A stretch of 64,000 nucleotides of DNA from Macrotis lagotis (GCF_037893015.1 NC_133659.1:13173158-13237157); one strand, 5' to 3'; positions 33,501 to 48,500 are shown, counted from the stretch's first letter. Numbers and translations: made by a program. The notes: generated from the letters alone by a model not told the origin.

Positions 33501-36500
33501 ACTACATAGGAGCTACAGCTTGGGGAGCACTCAGATCAAAGACTGTAAGGAGTTGAGTCTCAGCAAGAGATTACAAGGGGTCCATCCACCCATTGCCAAC
33601 ATTGGGTACAGTTAATGTTGACTCACAACTTTATTACAAAGTGAGATGGAGGGGCAGCTAGGCAGCACATGAATATAGCACAGGCCCTGGAATCAGGAGG
33701 ACCTGAGTTCAAATCCAGCCTTAGATACTTAATAATTACTTAATTGTGTGGCCTCGGGCAAGTCATTTAACCCCACTGCCTTGCAAAAACCTAAAAAAAA
33801 AAACATTAAAAAAACAAAGTGAGATGGAGAAGGAAATGGCAAGTCACTCCAGTATCTTTGCCAAGAAAATCCTCAAAATGATGGCACAGTCAGACACAAT
33901 CGAAACAACAAGAACAACAAAATTCATTTGGCAAGAGATTTGGGCAGGATCAAGATACCATTGGATTGGATGTGAATTAGATTGGATGTGGGCAGGATCT
34001 TGGTATCATTGGATATTCCGTGCATTTGGAGTTGAGTGGATCCCCTAGGGCAGTTATGTGGTGCTTGGTTACTAGTGCCTGGCCTGGATAGAAGATTCAT
34101 CTTATTGAGTTAAATTTAGCCTTAGATACCTACTAGCTGTGTGATCTTGGGCAAATCATTCAACCTCTGTTTGCCTCAGTTTCCTCATCTATAAAATAAG
34201 CTGGAGAAGGAAACTCTCCTTTCCTTCTCTAGTATCTTTGCCAAGAAAACTCTAAATGGGGTCAGAAAGAGTCAGACACAAATGAAAACAATTGAACAGG
34301 TTCACTACAAATTTATGTCACTTAATCTTCATTACAGCCTCACTGCAATAAGGCAATCATCCTTCTACTCTCCAAAATTGATTCTCTACCATCCCCAGTA
34401 CTGTGGCTATGCAAAACTTTTTTTCTCCTAAAGGCTCCAATAACTCTACCTACCCAAAGCTTCAGAGCCAAGGACCTCACCTATATTTTTGTCAAGAAAA
34501 TGGAAGTCATTCACCACAAACTTACTCTTTATTGATCTCGCATTCCCTTGAAATTTTCCTCACTATGTTCTCCTTTACTCCAACATATGATGAAGAGGCA
34601 GTCATCTCCTGGCTGTCCCCTTGTTCCTATTCTCTCCCATCTCATTCAGTAGATCTCCTTATCTCATACCAGTCTTCACTTCTTTACCTTAATTTCTTCT
34701 AAATCCTCTGTAACCTGACTTTTGGCCTCATCACTCAACTGAAATAATCAATGATTCCTCTATTGTCACATCTAATGACCTTTCCTCAGTCCTTCCTGGC
34801 CTTGAGAACTTTGCAGTCTTTAACATTATTAACCTCCCTCTCTTTTGGCATTCTCTTTTCTCTCCAAGTTTTCATGGCACTGCTTTTTTCTGTCAGTCTT
34901 CCTATCTGGCTTCTGCTGATTAAAGATTTTCAAGCAAAGGGTAGAAGACCTTTGGCCAGGAAGATTGGAGAAGGAATTCTCATTCAGACCCATTTTGGAT
35001 AAGAATGACTTTGTTGTCCTGCCTGACGCTGAGAGGCTTGGAACAATTGGAACATCTTAAATTCTCCATGACAAGTTGCAAACTGCTAGGTTGGGAAGTA
35101 ATGCCAAATACAAATAGAAACCAATTCCTTCTAGCTGCATATAGACTTAGAAATTCACCAAAAAATTATCTATGATGTATTATGTTTTTATTTCTTTTAG
35201 TAAACATTTCCCAACCAAATTTTGATCTGCTTTTGTTGTATTAGAGAATATGATAGCTCAGGTTCCAGGTATAAAGTTCTGAACATGGAGTCAGAAAGAA
35301 CTGAATTCAAATTCTACTACAGACACTTACTAGCTGGTAAGTCATTTGACTACTCTCAGTCTCAGTTTGCTCATCTGTAAAATGAGTAAAATAATAGTAC
35401 CCTTCAAGTTTCAAATGGCTATTATAGGATCAAATGAGATACATAAGTAAACCACTTCAAAAACCACATAAATGTTAGCCAACAGTAATGGGGTGCTAGT
35501 GGTTATGGGATTGCTAGGCATGAGAGGAGTAGTGGTAATAGTGTCTCATGTAGCAACAGAGACTCAACTAAGGTCCTTCCTTCTCCAGGTTACCTCTTCT
35601 TCCAGTTTGCTCATTAATAAATGATATAGGCAACTTTAGGCAGGACAGATAAATGGCTGGCAAGACTAGACCACCCAATTATTTCTAGTTTTTTCCCTCA
35701 CCTTCAGTTTCTCAGGGTCCATTTCTTTTGCCATTTCTTCCTTTCTCATTTCAGCTATGGTTCTGGGCCCCTTTTTATCTTTGTGAGCATTGAATCCTTG
35801 ACCAGATAGCAGGTCTTCAAAATCAGCTGTTTTTGATTTTCCCTCTATAAAATAAGAAAATAATAATGGAATTATTTTGATACCCCGCTAAGAAAAACAC
35901 ATACACATTCACACAGAATATTTTTTAATTAGACTTTTAGACATTTATTGTATAAAGCACAAAATGACTATACTTAGCTTCACAAAGATGAGGTTGCAAT
36001 TGGATCTTAATTTTATGTCTCAGAATCATGGAGCTGACAACTTTTGAAATCATTTAGTCTGAGGCTGTCACATTACAGATCAATAAAGAGACGAGAGGTG
36101 AGTAGGAAATATGAAGAGGGTGAGAAGGGGTAAAAAGAATAGAGGAACCAATTGAGAGAGAGAGAGAGAGAGAGGGAAGGAGAGGAATACAGGGAGAAAA
36201 AGAGAGGGACAAAAAAGATGAGAAAGGGAGAAGAGAGATTAAAAAGGTAAAGGAAGAGAAAATGAGGAGAAATGAAGTAAGACAAAGACAGAGGAAGAAG
36301 GGAGAAAAAGAGAAAAGACTAATTTCCCATTCTTCAACAATGGTCTGTTCAAATTTTCTCTTATCTCTTCCAGCCCCACTCCCATATTGCCTCTACCCTG
36401 CCCTTAAAGGACACCACCTAGCTGTGAACTCATCCAACCTTTCTGGAGAGCAATTTGGAATTATGCCCAAAGGGCAACAAAAATGTGCAGACCCTTTGAC

Positions 36501-39500
36501 CCAGCAATACCACTACTGGATCTATACCCTGAAGAGATGATGAAAAAGGATAAAAACATTATTTGTACAAAAATATTCACAGCAGCCCTGTTTGGGGTGG
36601 CAAAGAATTGGAAATTGAGTGAATGAACATCAACTGGAGAATGGCTTAGCAAACTGTGGTATATGTATGTCAGGGAACACTATTGTTCTATTAGAAACCA
36701 GGAAGGATGGGAATCCAGGGAAGTCTGGAGGGATTTGCATGAACTGATAATGAGTGAGATGAGCAGAACCAGAAAAACACTGTACACATGGGAATGATGA
36801 TCAATCTTGCTAATTCCATCAGTGCAACAATCAGGGACAATTTTGGGCTATCTGCAATGGAAAATACCATCTGCATCCAGAAAAATAATTGTGGAGTTTG
36901 AACAAAAACCAAAGATCATTACCTTCAATTTAGGAAAAAACCCATTATCTTATTATGTAATTTTGCTGTCTCTTATACTTTATTTTTCTTCCTTAAGGAT
37001 ATGTTTTCTCTCTCATCACATTCAACTGAGATCAATGTATACCATGAAAACAATGTAAAGACTAACACACTGCCTTCTGGGGGGGGGGGCGGGAAACACG
37101 AATAGGGGAAAAATTGTAAAACTCAAAATAAATAAAATCTTTTTTTAAAAAAAATAGAATAAAGGACACCACCTCCTACTTAAGTAAAAATATTAATAAA
37201 TCTAGACCATTCACATGAGTTTCCACTTCATCTTGTTCTCATTCATCAAAAATCCCTCTTCATCATCTCAGTTCTCTCCCATTTTGACTCTAATCTCTGA
37301 GGAAGAGTTTTACTCAAGGACAATCCTTCTGCCTCTGCCCTTGTTCTCACCCCCATTTCCTCTGGGGACTTATAACAGTCTTCTCTCTGAAATTATCTCC
37401 AATGTTTCTTAAATGTGTTTTTTTAACATTATTCTCACTTTTCTCCCTCAGTAGACTGTAAGTCATTGTCAACAGAAGAATTTTTTGCCTTTCCTTGCTT
37501 CATCCCCATTTCTGCCAGCATTAGTACATTGAATACAGTAGATATTTACTAAATAAATATTGACTTGACCTGCTGCCTTTGATAGTCTGCTCTGTCTACA
37601 TCTTCAATCTTTCCTTATCTGCTGGCTTTTCTACTGCCTACAAACATGCCCAGGTCTCCCACCCATTAAAATTTCTTCACAGGACCCAGTTACTCCTTCA
37701 AGCTAATGTCACATTTCTTTTCTGCTTAACGAAAACCAAGCTCTAAGAAAGGCTCTCTGCATTCATTGCCTCTTATTTCATATTTCCTATTCACTTGTCA
37801 GCAGGAATGCTTGAAAATCTTCTGTTTCATTAAAGATCCTCTCCCCCCACCACCACCACCTTGTAGGATTACACTTAGTTTTGCTGGGTAAATTATTTTT
37901 GGTTATAAGTTTAAGGTTTTCTGCCTTCTATACTATCATAATCCAAGTTCTTCTTTCCTCCAGGGTTGTAACTGCTAAATCTTGTGTGTTCCTGACTATG
38001 GATCCTAGGCATTACTTATTTCTGATGGTTTGCAGTACTTTTTTTTCTTTGACCTGAGAGTTCTGGATTTTGGTCAGATATTTTAACATGGGTTTTTTCC
38101 CTAGGTGTTTTAATGTAGGGGTTCCTTTCTGGAGGTGAATAATGCATCTTTTGATTGCTACTTTTCCTTTGGTTCTAAGAGATCTAGGCAATTTTCTGAT
38201 TTCTTGAAATCTGATGTCTAGGTTCTATTTTTGGTCATGTTTTCCTGGTATTTCAATCATGGCTATATTGCCTCTCTTCAGTTTTCCAGGTCAATTGTTG
38301 TTACTATGAAATACCTTACATTGTCTTCTATTATTTTACTTTTTACTTATAATTTTTTTGCTATCTCATGGAGTTTCTATTTGTTCAATTCTAATTTTTA
38401 TAAGGTTTTTCTTGGGTGCTTCTTATGCCAAAATATTCATTTCTTTCTTCCATAGCTCTCACTTGGTTTTTAAAAATTTTAAGTTATTTTTAAATTTAAC
38501 TTTTTCAAGAATTCTGTTTACATCTATGTTCAAGCCACATTTCTTTGAGACTTTGCTAGTTAGTCATTCTCTTTTTTGAGTTTGGGTCTCAGGTTTCCCT
38601 GTTATCATCCTAACTATTGAGGGTAGCATTAATTTTTTTTTTGTTTGAATTCTTCTAGCCTACTTTTGGACACTGGACTTTATATCAGTGCTAGGTTTGA
38701 GCACTCAAGGGAAGAATGCTTGGCCCAATACCTGTCCTCTCATGTCTCTGCAGGTTTCACTGCTTAAGTTGAAGACTTGAAGGCTGTTAGTGTTCCCAAG
38801 GTGATGTGATCTTTTTTTTTTTGGTTTTTTGCAAGGCAAATGGGGTTAAGTGACTTGCCTGAGGCCACACAGCTAGGTCATTATGAAGTGTCTGAGACCG
38901 GATTTGAACCCAGGTACTCCTGACTCCAGGGCTGGTGCTCTATCCACTGTGCCACCTAGCTGCCCCACAAGGTGATATGATCTTGATGAAGTCAGCTCAC
39001 TGCCCTCCTAGTCGGAATTTCATAAGCTCTTGACCCAGGTTTGAGTTTAACAAAGTGTTTTCCTCAAAGTGATTTATCTCATTTGTTCCTTACAATAACC
39101 CTGTGAGATAGGTGCTACTGGTATTAATACCCTCATTTTACAGATGTGAATTCTGTTCTCCATGACTCTGAATTAAGCATGCCATTACCACGTGATGTGG
39201 TTACCTTGATATATCCTCTTTTTATAGTTCCTTGAGAATCACTGAGTGCCTAGATTGGATCTAATTAGTGCAAGTACTGCTAATCCATTTTCTATATTTT
39301 CAGATGCTTGTTCTATCATTTTAAGAAACCTTCCAAAAGGGCGGCTAGGTGGCACAGTGGATAGAGCACCAGCCCTGGAGTCAGGAGGGCCTGAATTCAA
39401 ATCCGACCTCAGACACTTCATAATGACCTAGCTGTGTGGCCTTGGGCAAGCCACTTAACCCCATTTGCCTTGCAAAAATCTAAAAAAAAGAAAGAAACCT

Positions 39501-42500
39501 TCTAAAGACACCCAACAGACTTCATCATCTGGGGATAAAAATGGCCAAATGAAAAGACATACTTGAGCTTGTAATTCATAAACAAACCAGCATTAGAGCA
39601 ACTATCTTGAAATTCCCAACCCTTGCACCTCTTCCCAAAGGAATAATTAAGTTACCCTTAAAAGATCAGAAATTAAATGAATGTTCTTCTTGGTGCTTTT
39701 CTCAATTTCTCATCCTTAACACTTTCCTTTCACCACCCCTTCCTCGTCCAACTCCCAAACACATTTATTTTGAACAGAGGAACATGATACGTCCACTCTA
39801 ACATCAAATTCCATTTGACTGATTTTACCTAAATTAGAAGGTCCTTTTCCACGATCGTTTTGACCACTTGGCATTGATGAAAAGCTCACATTGTAGTTTG
39901 GTCTGTTCTGAGGAGATGCATGGGGCACACTGGGCTGTGACTTGGATTGAGTTTGCTGCCAGGAGTAACCAGACCCCTGCTGCCATCCCCCACCCATTGG
40001 CTGAGGAGATGGTTTCTGTGGTGAACTAAGAGGGGGGAATCCTCCACCTAACCCAGTTGGTGTGGTGGGCTTGCTGGCAAATGAAGAACTACCTGCAACA
40101 AAAGGAAAACACACACAATTCTGGCCATTTCTTGTCTATTTTTTGCAGCTCACGTATTCACAGACATGATATGCCATAATTTCAATGGAAGTTACTTTGG
40201 TTAGAGGGTTCAAAGGGGAAATAATTAGGGAATCTGTTCATGTATCCTGCTTAACCTTCTTTTATCATAGCTAGTCATTGGATTTTAGATCGAAAAAGAA
40301 TTTAGAGTCTGTCTAATCTAACCCCTCATTTTCTACACGAGAAATGAAATCAAGAGAGAAAATGACTTCCCCAAATCACACAAGGAAGATGCAACACAGA
40401 GAGGATTTGAACCTTGTTCCCTGTCTCCAAATCCATGGTATGCTATTACTTCCTCATTTCTTTTCAATGAACACTATCTAAAGTCATTTGTGCCTATGAG
40501 CCTATAAAACCTGTTAAACATATATATTTTGAATAAAAATACTGAAAAATGTCCATAGCAGTTATGTTTTTTCATATAATCATATCAATTAATAGAATGC
40601 CTTTTCCTGATTCCAAAGTGGCTAAAATTTATTCTCCTGATATGATCTCATTTTTAAATGTATATTCTTATGCGTGGATAGTTTCTTTTCATAGACTATA
40701 AGCTCTTGAGAACAGGGATTATCTTTGGTTTCTCTATTTACCTCCCCTTTTCAGTGCCTGGAACAGACTCGAAGTTTAATAAGGTCATTTTTATCAAAAA
40801 AGAGAGCCATCAGTTCCCAATCAATAGCTGAGGGAGGCATATACAGCAACAACTCAAAGGCCACTGACATTCAAAGTCATCTACCTCAATCCCTACTTTC
40901 TAAAATGAAAAAAAACTGAGTTGCAATAAAAGGAAATATAAAGGTAGTGGTTTGTTAATGGCACAGATGGGATTGTACTATGGATCTCTTGACTCCCATC
41001 TCCCTTCCCCCTCCCCAATTTTATCACATAAGGCCATTTATTTGTATCCCTGTTTTATGATAGCAATAACCAGAAAGGGGGCAGGGTGCCAGCCTCCTTG
41101 TCACAGGAATTCCCATGTACTTCTCCTCATGCTTCCTTCCAACCCAAGACAGGCATCTGGTCAAAATGGATAGAGAGCCAATCTCAAAACCAGGAAGACA
41201 TGGTTCCAAGTATTGCTTCTGACATTTACTGGTTCCATGGCCTTTGGCAAGTCACTTAACTTCTGAGGGCCCTATGCAATTCTTTTTTATTTCTTTTATT
41301 TTGACTCTATGCAATTCTCAAAAAGTTATGGTGTAGTAATCAATCTATCAGACAGAGAGTTCTTTCAATGAATGAAATCAAAATTCTAGTCCCTAACTCT
41401 TTCCTTCCAAATGCTATTACTGGGTTAAAGTATCATTCATTCCAACAAATCACTGACTACAAACCCTCTAAAGAATTAACCTTATTTTTAAATAATACAA
41501 ATCACATACTTGCAAACACTTATCTCTCAAGAAGGGATCCAAGTAACACTTTTCCTAAATAAGTTGGAACTTTTCACTAGCAAATAGACCAGTGGCTAGA
41601 GGTTCTTTGTGGGGTAGCTTTTGTTTTGTCATCTCTCTTGACATCTCTCTTGGCCTTGTGTCTTGGAAAGGCCCAATGTCTGATCTTACATAATACCAGC
41701 TCATCCTAAGACAGATGTATAATGGAAGATTTTCATCCATAAAAGTTATAATTTTGACCTTAACCTGCTAAATTTGCACCAAGTGTTCCAAGGTCAGCAA
41801 ACGGGTCCAGAGACTGTGGTTTGTTCTGATGTGTGGGGGTGTTGTGCATGGAGCCCGTGGGACTGGTGGCAGCTGACTTGCTTCCCATTCCAAAACCACC
41901 TAAAGAGCAAAGTAGAGAAATTACGCCAACACCCGTGGGTTGCAATCTCAAGGTCCATTATTCTCTGAGTGCCTCTGTGCCCACATGTAAGATAGTCAAG
42001 GTCACTGAACATCATTGGAACAATAACAAGTTGTTAAGTTGCCTTCCTCTCCTTATGGCGGAGCAAAGCAAGGTAGAAGGAATGTGCCATCATGTTTTTC
42101 CCCAGGATATCTCTGCTTTCAACATGCCTTCTTCCTTCGGTCAAATGTCATATGGCAGCTGCCCTAGCCCAATTGAAAAATATTCTTCCAAATATACAGG
42201 AGGCGGAAATGAATACAATAATGGTTTCAACTAAAGGAGAAAACAGAAAAATGATAACATCGCCAGACTTAGACATTATGCCTTCCTTGCTTCAGCCTAA
42301 AGTTGTAGATTTGCTTTCTTAATTCCATTACCAAACTGTTGGCTCATAACTCTAAAGCCAAGATTTTATTTCACGGACTATTGTCTAATCATACCTCTCC
42401 CATCTAAGCTTGCACGGTTGGCTTTTGGAACCCAAGTGTAAAACTTTACACTTGACTCCATCACTTAATTGGATTTGTCTGGCCTGTTGAGAATTTACTG

Positions 42501-45500
42501 GATCAATCCTGATGGACAGGCATTGTGTTAGTTACTGATCCTATATTGGTGTGCTTTGTGGAAAATTCAGCTCCATTTGTACCTACTGAAAGCACTTTCT
42601 CTTTTGGACAATCGTCTCAAAAATACAAAAGAGATTGAACACCACATCTGAGGATGATTACCTGATTTACTCGGCCAGTCCCAACCTCCTGAAACATCTG
42701 GCTGGATGGAAACAGTGGGGGTGCTGGAAGCTGCCAAGGAAAAAACACAGCACATCATCATTTCCTTAGCTGGCTTTTTAAAAGTCCATGAGTAGTACAA
42801 GAACTGAAAATTTACCAATTCATGCCTCATGCCTTTGCCAGGTCCACAAGCAAGTGATTGATTTGGCCTCAAGCAAGAAAGAAATAGGCACTTGTCTGCC
42901 CAGCTCAGGTGCCCAACCTGTTCCTTTGAAACAGACTTACCCAGTGGAGTAAAGAAAGGCGATCCAAAAGAACTATTTGAAAACTGCTAAATTAAGACAA
43001 TTAAAATGATCGCAAAAGTTGGTTCAAAACCCATTGGTTGATGATGAAAGTGCAAAATGACATGTTAAAATTAAAAAAGGCAGTCAGACTTTTTCTGAGT
43101 AGAGAATAAACTACTATAGAGTAAGACTGCTCACATTACTCAAGTGAGTTCATGTATGTAAGGTGAATTTAGAGTGAATGGATGCCAAGTGATATTGATG
43201 TATTTCAAGCATCCTATAAGTCAGCAGCTGCTATTGCTACTGCTTCCATCATCAGTTTGATGATAATTAGTTCAAATGTCTTGGGATTACACTTTATGGA
43301 AGGTTTTAATGATGATAATATTGATGATAATAACATGGGGATTATATCTTATGGACAGTTTTAATGATGATAATGATGATAATAATATGGGATCACATTT
43401 TATGGAGGGTTTTATTGATGATGATAATGATAATATAAATATGGGGATTACATTTTATGGACAATTTTAATGATGATAATGATGATAATAATAATATGGG
43501 AATCACTTATTATGGAGAATTTTTAATGATGATGACAATAATGATATGGGGATTACATTTTATGAACAGTTTTAATGATGATAATAATACTAATATGGGA
43601 TCACATTTTATGGAGGGCTTTGATGATGATGATGATGATGATATAAATATGGGGATTACATTTTATGGACAATTTTAATGATGATAATGATGATAATAAT
43701 AATCATATGGGAATCACATATTATGGAGAATTTTTAATGATGATGACAATAATGATATGGGGATTACATTTTCTGAACAGTTTTAATGATGATAGTGATG
43801 ATAAAGATATGAGATCACATTTTATGTAGAGTTTTATTAATGATAATACTAATAAGTTTATATTATATAGAGGGTTTTAGGGTTAATAGTTCTGATAATA
43901 AAAATAGTAACAGCAATAATATCAATTCATATCTATATAGTAGTTTGTGATTTGCCATGCATTTGACATCTATCATTTCATCTTATTATTACAACAAGCC
44001 CATGAGTTGTAAGTGCTATTAGGAGGAAATTCAGACAAAGAAAGGTTAAGTGACTTGCTCAAAGTCATAGAGCTAGTAATAATACTAATTTTTATGATTA
44101 CTATTATTATTATTATATGGCACTTGGAATTTTCCAAAGTGCTTTGGAAGAGACTTCATTTGATCCTCACCACAACCTTGGGAGGTGGAAGCAATTATTC
44201 TTTTTTGTTTGTTTCTTTCTTGCTTTTTGCAAGGCATTGAGGTTAAGTCATGTCCAAAGTCACACAGTTAGGTAATTATTAAGGGTCTGAGGCTGAATTT
44301 GAACTCAGGTCCTTCTACCTCCAGGTCTAGTGCTCTATCTACTATGCCACCTAGCTGCCCCAGGTGCAATTATGCTTTCCATTTTGCGATGAGGAAACCG
44401 AGCCTAGATAGGATAGATGCTTTTCCCATGGTCACAAAGATGCTAAATTTGTGAGGTAAAATTATAATCCAGCTTTTCTTGAGTTCACATTCAACCCTCC
44501 AGGCTGATCACCTTGTCTTTCCATATTTGGGTGTGTATGTGATGAAACACAATTTAATCAGAATTCATTAAGAAGTAATCTTATTCATTTCAACTTGGGA
44601 CAGACAATTTGAATAAGATTCTTTTCCCCCTCCCCCCACCTTCATCCTGTTCCACCTACAGAACTGGGAAGCAATTCCTCAGTGCCAAAGGAGCCCTGCC
44701 CATCTATTTGGGGACATTGAGGGCTTGGAAATGATCAGCACTGGGTTCCTGGAGGCCCAAGTCCCTTCCTCAACAAGCAGAGGGCTTTTCATTGTTTCTG
44801 GATTTGTAGCTCCTTTCATATATAAAATGCTTAATACATGTCTGATTAATTCATTGGGAATTAAGAACATGTAAAAGCTAAGCCTCAAAGGCCCAATCTC
44901 TATCCCCCAAGATCCTCACACTCTAATACACTTTAACTTTAGCACAAACAGGACCACATTGCTTACTTAACACTATCATGTCCAAACCATTAGCAAGAAT
45001 TTATGTAGCCAAATGTCAGATACTATGATAGACAGCAGAGATAACCAGACAAAGGAGAAACCGTATCTGCCCTCAAAGAGCTTACAATCTAACCAGGGAG
45101 AGGACAGTGCAAACATAGCCATTTACCAGTAGATCCAATGTGACAAGCGATGAATCCAGCTGGTATTACTAAGGATGTTACTGACCTTCCCTGACCAATA
45201 GTGGTGCCATATTGTACAGATTGCCAGGTCTGGAGTCACAAAGACGCATCTCTGAGTTCAAATGTGATCTCAGACAGTTAGTGACCTTGTTATGACCTTG
45301 GGCAAGTCAAGGAACCCTATTTGCCTCACTTTACTCATTTATAAAATGAGTTGTATATAAAAAAAGGGCCAAGTACTCAAGTGCCAAAAAAACCCCAAAT
45401 GGAGTCACAAAGAATTGGACATGACTGAACAACAACAAAACAATCACAGATAGAAGTTTCTTTATCTTTCTTAGAGGGGTAGAAGAATTAGCATTTATTA

Positions 45501-48500
45501 GCAATAACTCACATTTTTATGTTTGAAGGTTTGCAAATTGCTTTACATAAATGGCCTTTTTTGAGTCTTATGAGATAGATATCAACAATGATGAGAAATT
45601 GAGGCTCAGAAATGAATTGGCTTGTTCACAATCCACATTCTTGATGTGTAACTGCCAATTTAATTTTCTAATTGTACCTTTCCTAGTTCATAGGTTCATA
45701 GAGTTAGAGCTGGAAAAGAAAAGACAATTTTCTTTTATTTATTTATTTATTTATTCATTTATTTTTGCAAGTCAGTGGGGTTAAGTGACTTGCCCAAGGC
45801 CACACGGCTAGGTAATTATTAAGTGTCTGGGGCCGGATTTGAACTCAGGTCCTCCATGACTCCAGGGCTGGTGCTTCACCTAGCCACCCCTAATTTTCTT
45901 TATTTTTGAAGATGAAGAAAGAGAGGCAAAGAGAGGTTAGGTGACTTGCTCTGGAGAATAGAAACAGTGAGTATCTAAGGTGAAATTTGATCCCAGGTCC
46001 TCCTGCTCCCAAAGTGTCATGCCACCATTTTATACCATCTCTGTTGTGCTAATAATCACCATCAATAATATATTGCAAGCTATTAATCCTCATCATGTGC
46101 TTCTCAATGTATAAATACAAAGCCATCACATACAACCCTTAAAGGCTATGATGGGTCTGAAAAGGTCAGAAGTCTGGCCTGGGTGCCCCTATCAAACACA
46201 ATTCCCATCAGAAGTTTTTGTGAGAAATGAAAAAAATAATTTAAAAATGCTTAGCAAATTGGAAATGTCACAGAAATGTCAACACAGAGGGCTTTGGCTA
46301 CACTAATGATCTCAAGGAGGGAGAACAGCAAACTCTTGGCTACTCTTGTCATTGATTTGACAACAGTTTAGAAACAAAGACATCACCAACACAATTATCT
46401 CAGGAAAGAAATAATATCATGTCGGGAGGAGAAAGAGAACAGTCTTAAAAATCCCTGCTATTTTTTCCCCTTATTCATGCTGCCTTTCAGCTTCACTTTC
46501 CTTCTAAATACAGAAGTATTTGGACTACATGATCTCCAAGGTCCCATCCAGTGCTTTCCTTCTACTTGGCCAGGAAAAATAGGGGCAATGGTTGGAAGAG
46601 TAGGAGCAAGAAGAGTCTGTGAACAATTCAAGCTGTCCAGAAGGGGGACAACCTGCGTGCTTCCATAGCTAATGGGTCCCACTGCATCTCTTCAAGTGAA
46701 GGCTGGCTAACCACTTACCACGAAATGTAGCTGAAGCTCCTTTACGCATCTTGGTGACCCTAGTGCTCAGCATGGAAACTTAACGTGTAGCAAGTTCTTA
46801 GAAATAAATCCTTGATGACTGATCACTTGTTGACAACATACATTCTACTTTCCACACCACGCTCCATGTTTTACTATTCAACATTCCAGCATATATGTCT
46901 ATGTCTGTGTTACAACATGCTAGGTCTCAGGTTTCCTCCCTGTTCCAAGATTCTATGCCTCAACATGCTAGAATGCTTCCAGTTCTAGAATTCTTTGTTC
47001 TATGGTCCCTTCTGTTTCAAAATCTTCCCAAAGTAAAAGATTTGAGCCAGACAGAAATATGCTTACCTTCCTTCTAAAATCTAGAAACTCAATGATTGAG
47101 GAAGTTAAGTGGTGCAGTGGCTAGAGGACCAACCCTGGAGTCAGAAGGACCTGAGTTCAAATCCGGCCTCAGACACTTAATAATTTTCTAGCTGTCACTT
47201 AACCCCATTGCCTTAAAGAAAATAAAATGTTAAAAAAAAACTATGGTTGAAAGAAAATGTAGTGGGAAAACTATTTTTTTCATCTCAATGATTTTCTCTG
47301 GAGAAAGAATTGTGTTATTTCTCTGACCAAGCTTGGCTGATGATTTTGTGTTGTCAAGCCCTTTTTTTTTTTGGTTTGTTTTAGTTTGTCAAACCTTTCA
47401 GAGTCATTGGGTCACCAGGCATGACAATGTAAAATGCAAGTGGGTGTCATTACTGCTTATAAGTGGCAGTTTACAGATGCTGAGAACTTCTTGGTGGGAT
47501 GGAATCAGTTCCAGAAATGACAGGATGGTGCTAGTTTAATCATCAGAAGAATCTGAGCATCAACTTGCAGTCATCAGACCCTTATTATCTTCTCCCTCAA
47601 CTTAGAAAAGGTCATTTCCAAAAATGTTAAATTGATCCCTGTGAATATAGTGTTTTAAGAGAGTCTTTTTATTACATTCTGAAAACCTCAATTTATCTTT
47701 GGATCTTAAATTAAGAGTAAGGAAACAGGTCATCTGCTGCTAAGAGAGCAAGGATAACTGTGCTTTTGCATACTTACTGGATGCAAAGTTAGATTTGAAT
47801 GGAGTCTACCAGGTGAAATGCAAGGAATGGAGACAGAATAGATTGAATGTTATAAGTGATAATAGCATGTCACATTTTTATAGCCTTAGTTGATAGAATC
47901 AGAGTTCAGAGGCCATCCCCTTCAACCTGTATCTCAGCAAGACTTGCCTTTACAGAACCCATGAAAAGTGATCATCCATGATCTGCTTAGAGTCCTTCAT
48001 TAACAAGGGGTCATTGTTCCAGTTCATATCTCACCAGTTATTTTGTGATAATCCAAAAGGTTGGGAATTTTTTTAACCTGTTTAAAAATCCACCTCTTTC
48101 TAAGTTGGACTTCAGCTTGTCCTCCAAAGTTTGGCAAAATAAATCTAATGCTACTTACTATGACAATCTTTCAAATATTTGAAGACAATTATCCAGTTGC
48201 CTCCACATCTTACCTTTTCCAGGCTATAGATCCTTTTAGTATTTCAACTAATCTTCTTATGACCTGAATGCTAGTCTTTCCATCATCCTCATCACTCACC
48301 TGTGCATGTACTCTATTATGTGAATGTTCTCCCTAACAGGTTTGCCCAGAAGGGAACACACTGTTCCAGAGGAATTCTGACTAGGGCAGACAATGGAAAG
48401 TCCCTCAATCTACACTAGGAGTTTATAGCCTGAGGTCCATTAATTTAAAAATATATATATTTTGCGTTTGAAATCAACATAGCTTCATTTATAATCCTCT

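Larger units (their letters stand above)
30604..35701 (-). other. DNAJC6: DNAJC6 intron upstream of the J-domain exon
   Basis: GT-AG, 5.1 kb. Contents: SINE (31190-31333), AT microsatellite (31880-31978), 3-copy 45-bp repeat (33243-33377), nested SINEs (33651-33930), SINE with RTE-like tail (34090-34300), LINE RT remnant (34400-34920) and sense MIR (35260-35500). Confidence 0.9.
35845..39828 (-). other. DNAJC6: DNAJC6 intron upstream of the pre-J exon
   Basis: GT-AG, 4.0 kb. Contents: purine tract (36070-36315), LINE tail (36440-37150), decayed LINE RT piece (37215-37800), unassigned T-rich sequence (37840-38790), SINEs (38814-38968, 39339-39491) and an antisense MIR scrap (39070-39150). Confidence 0.9.

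Noticed and set aside
43182-43678. Asp/Asn-rich open frames
   Set aside because: Produced by the GAT/AAT minisatellite; low complexity, no splice context.
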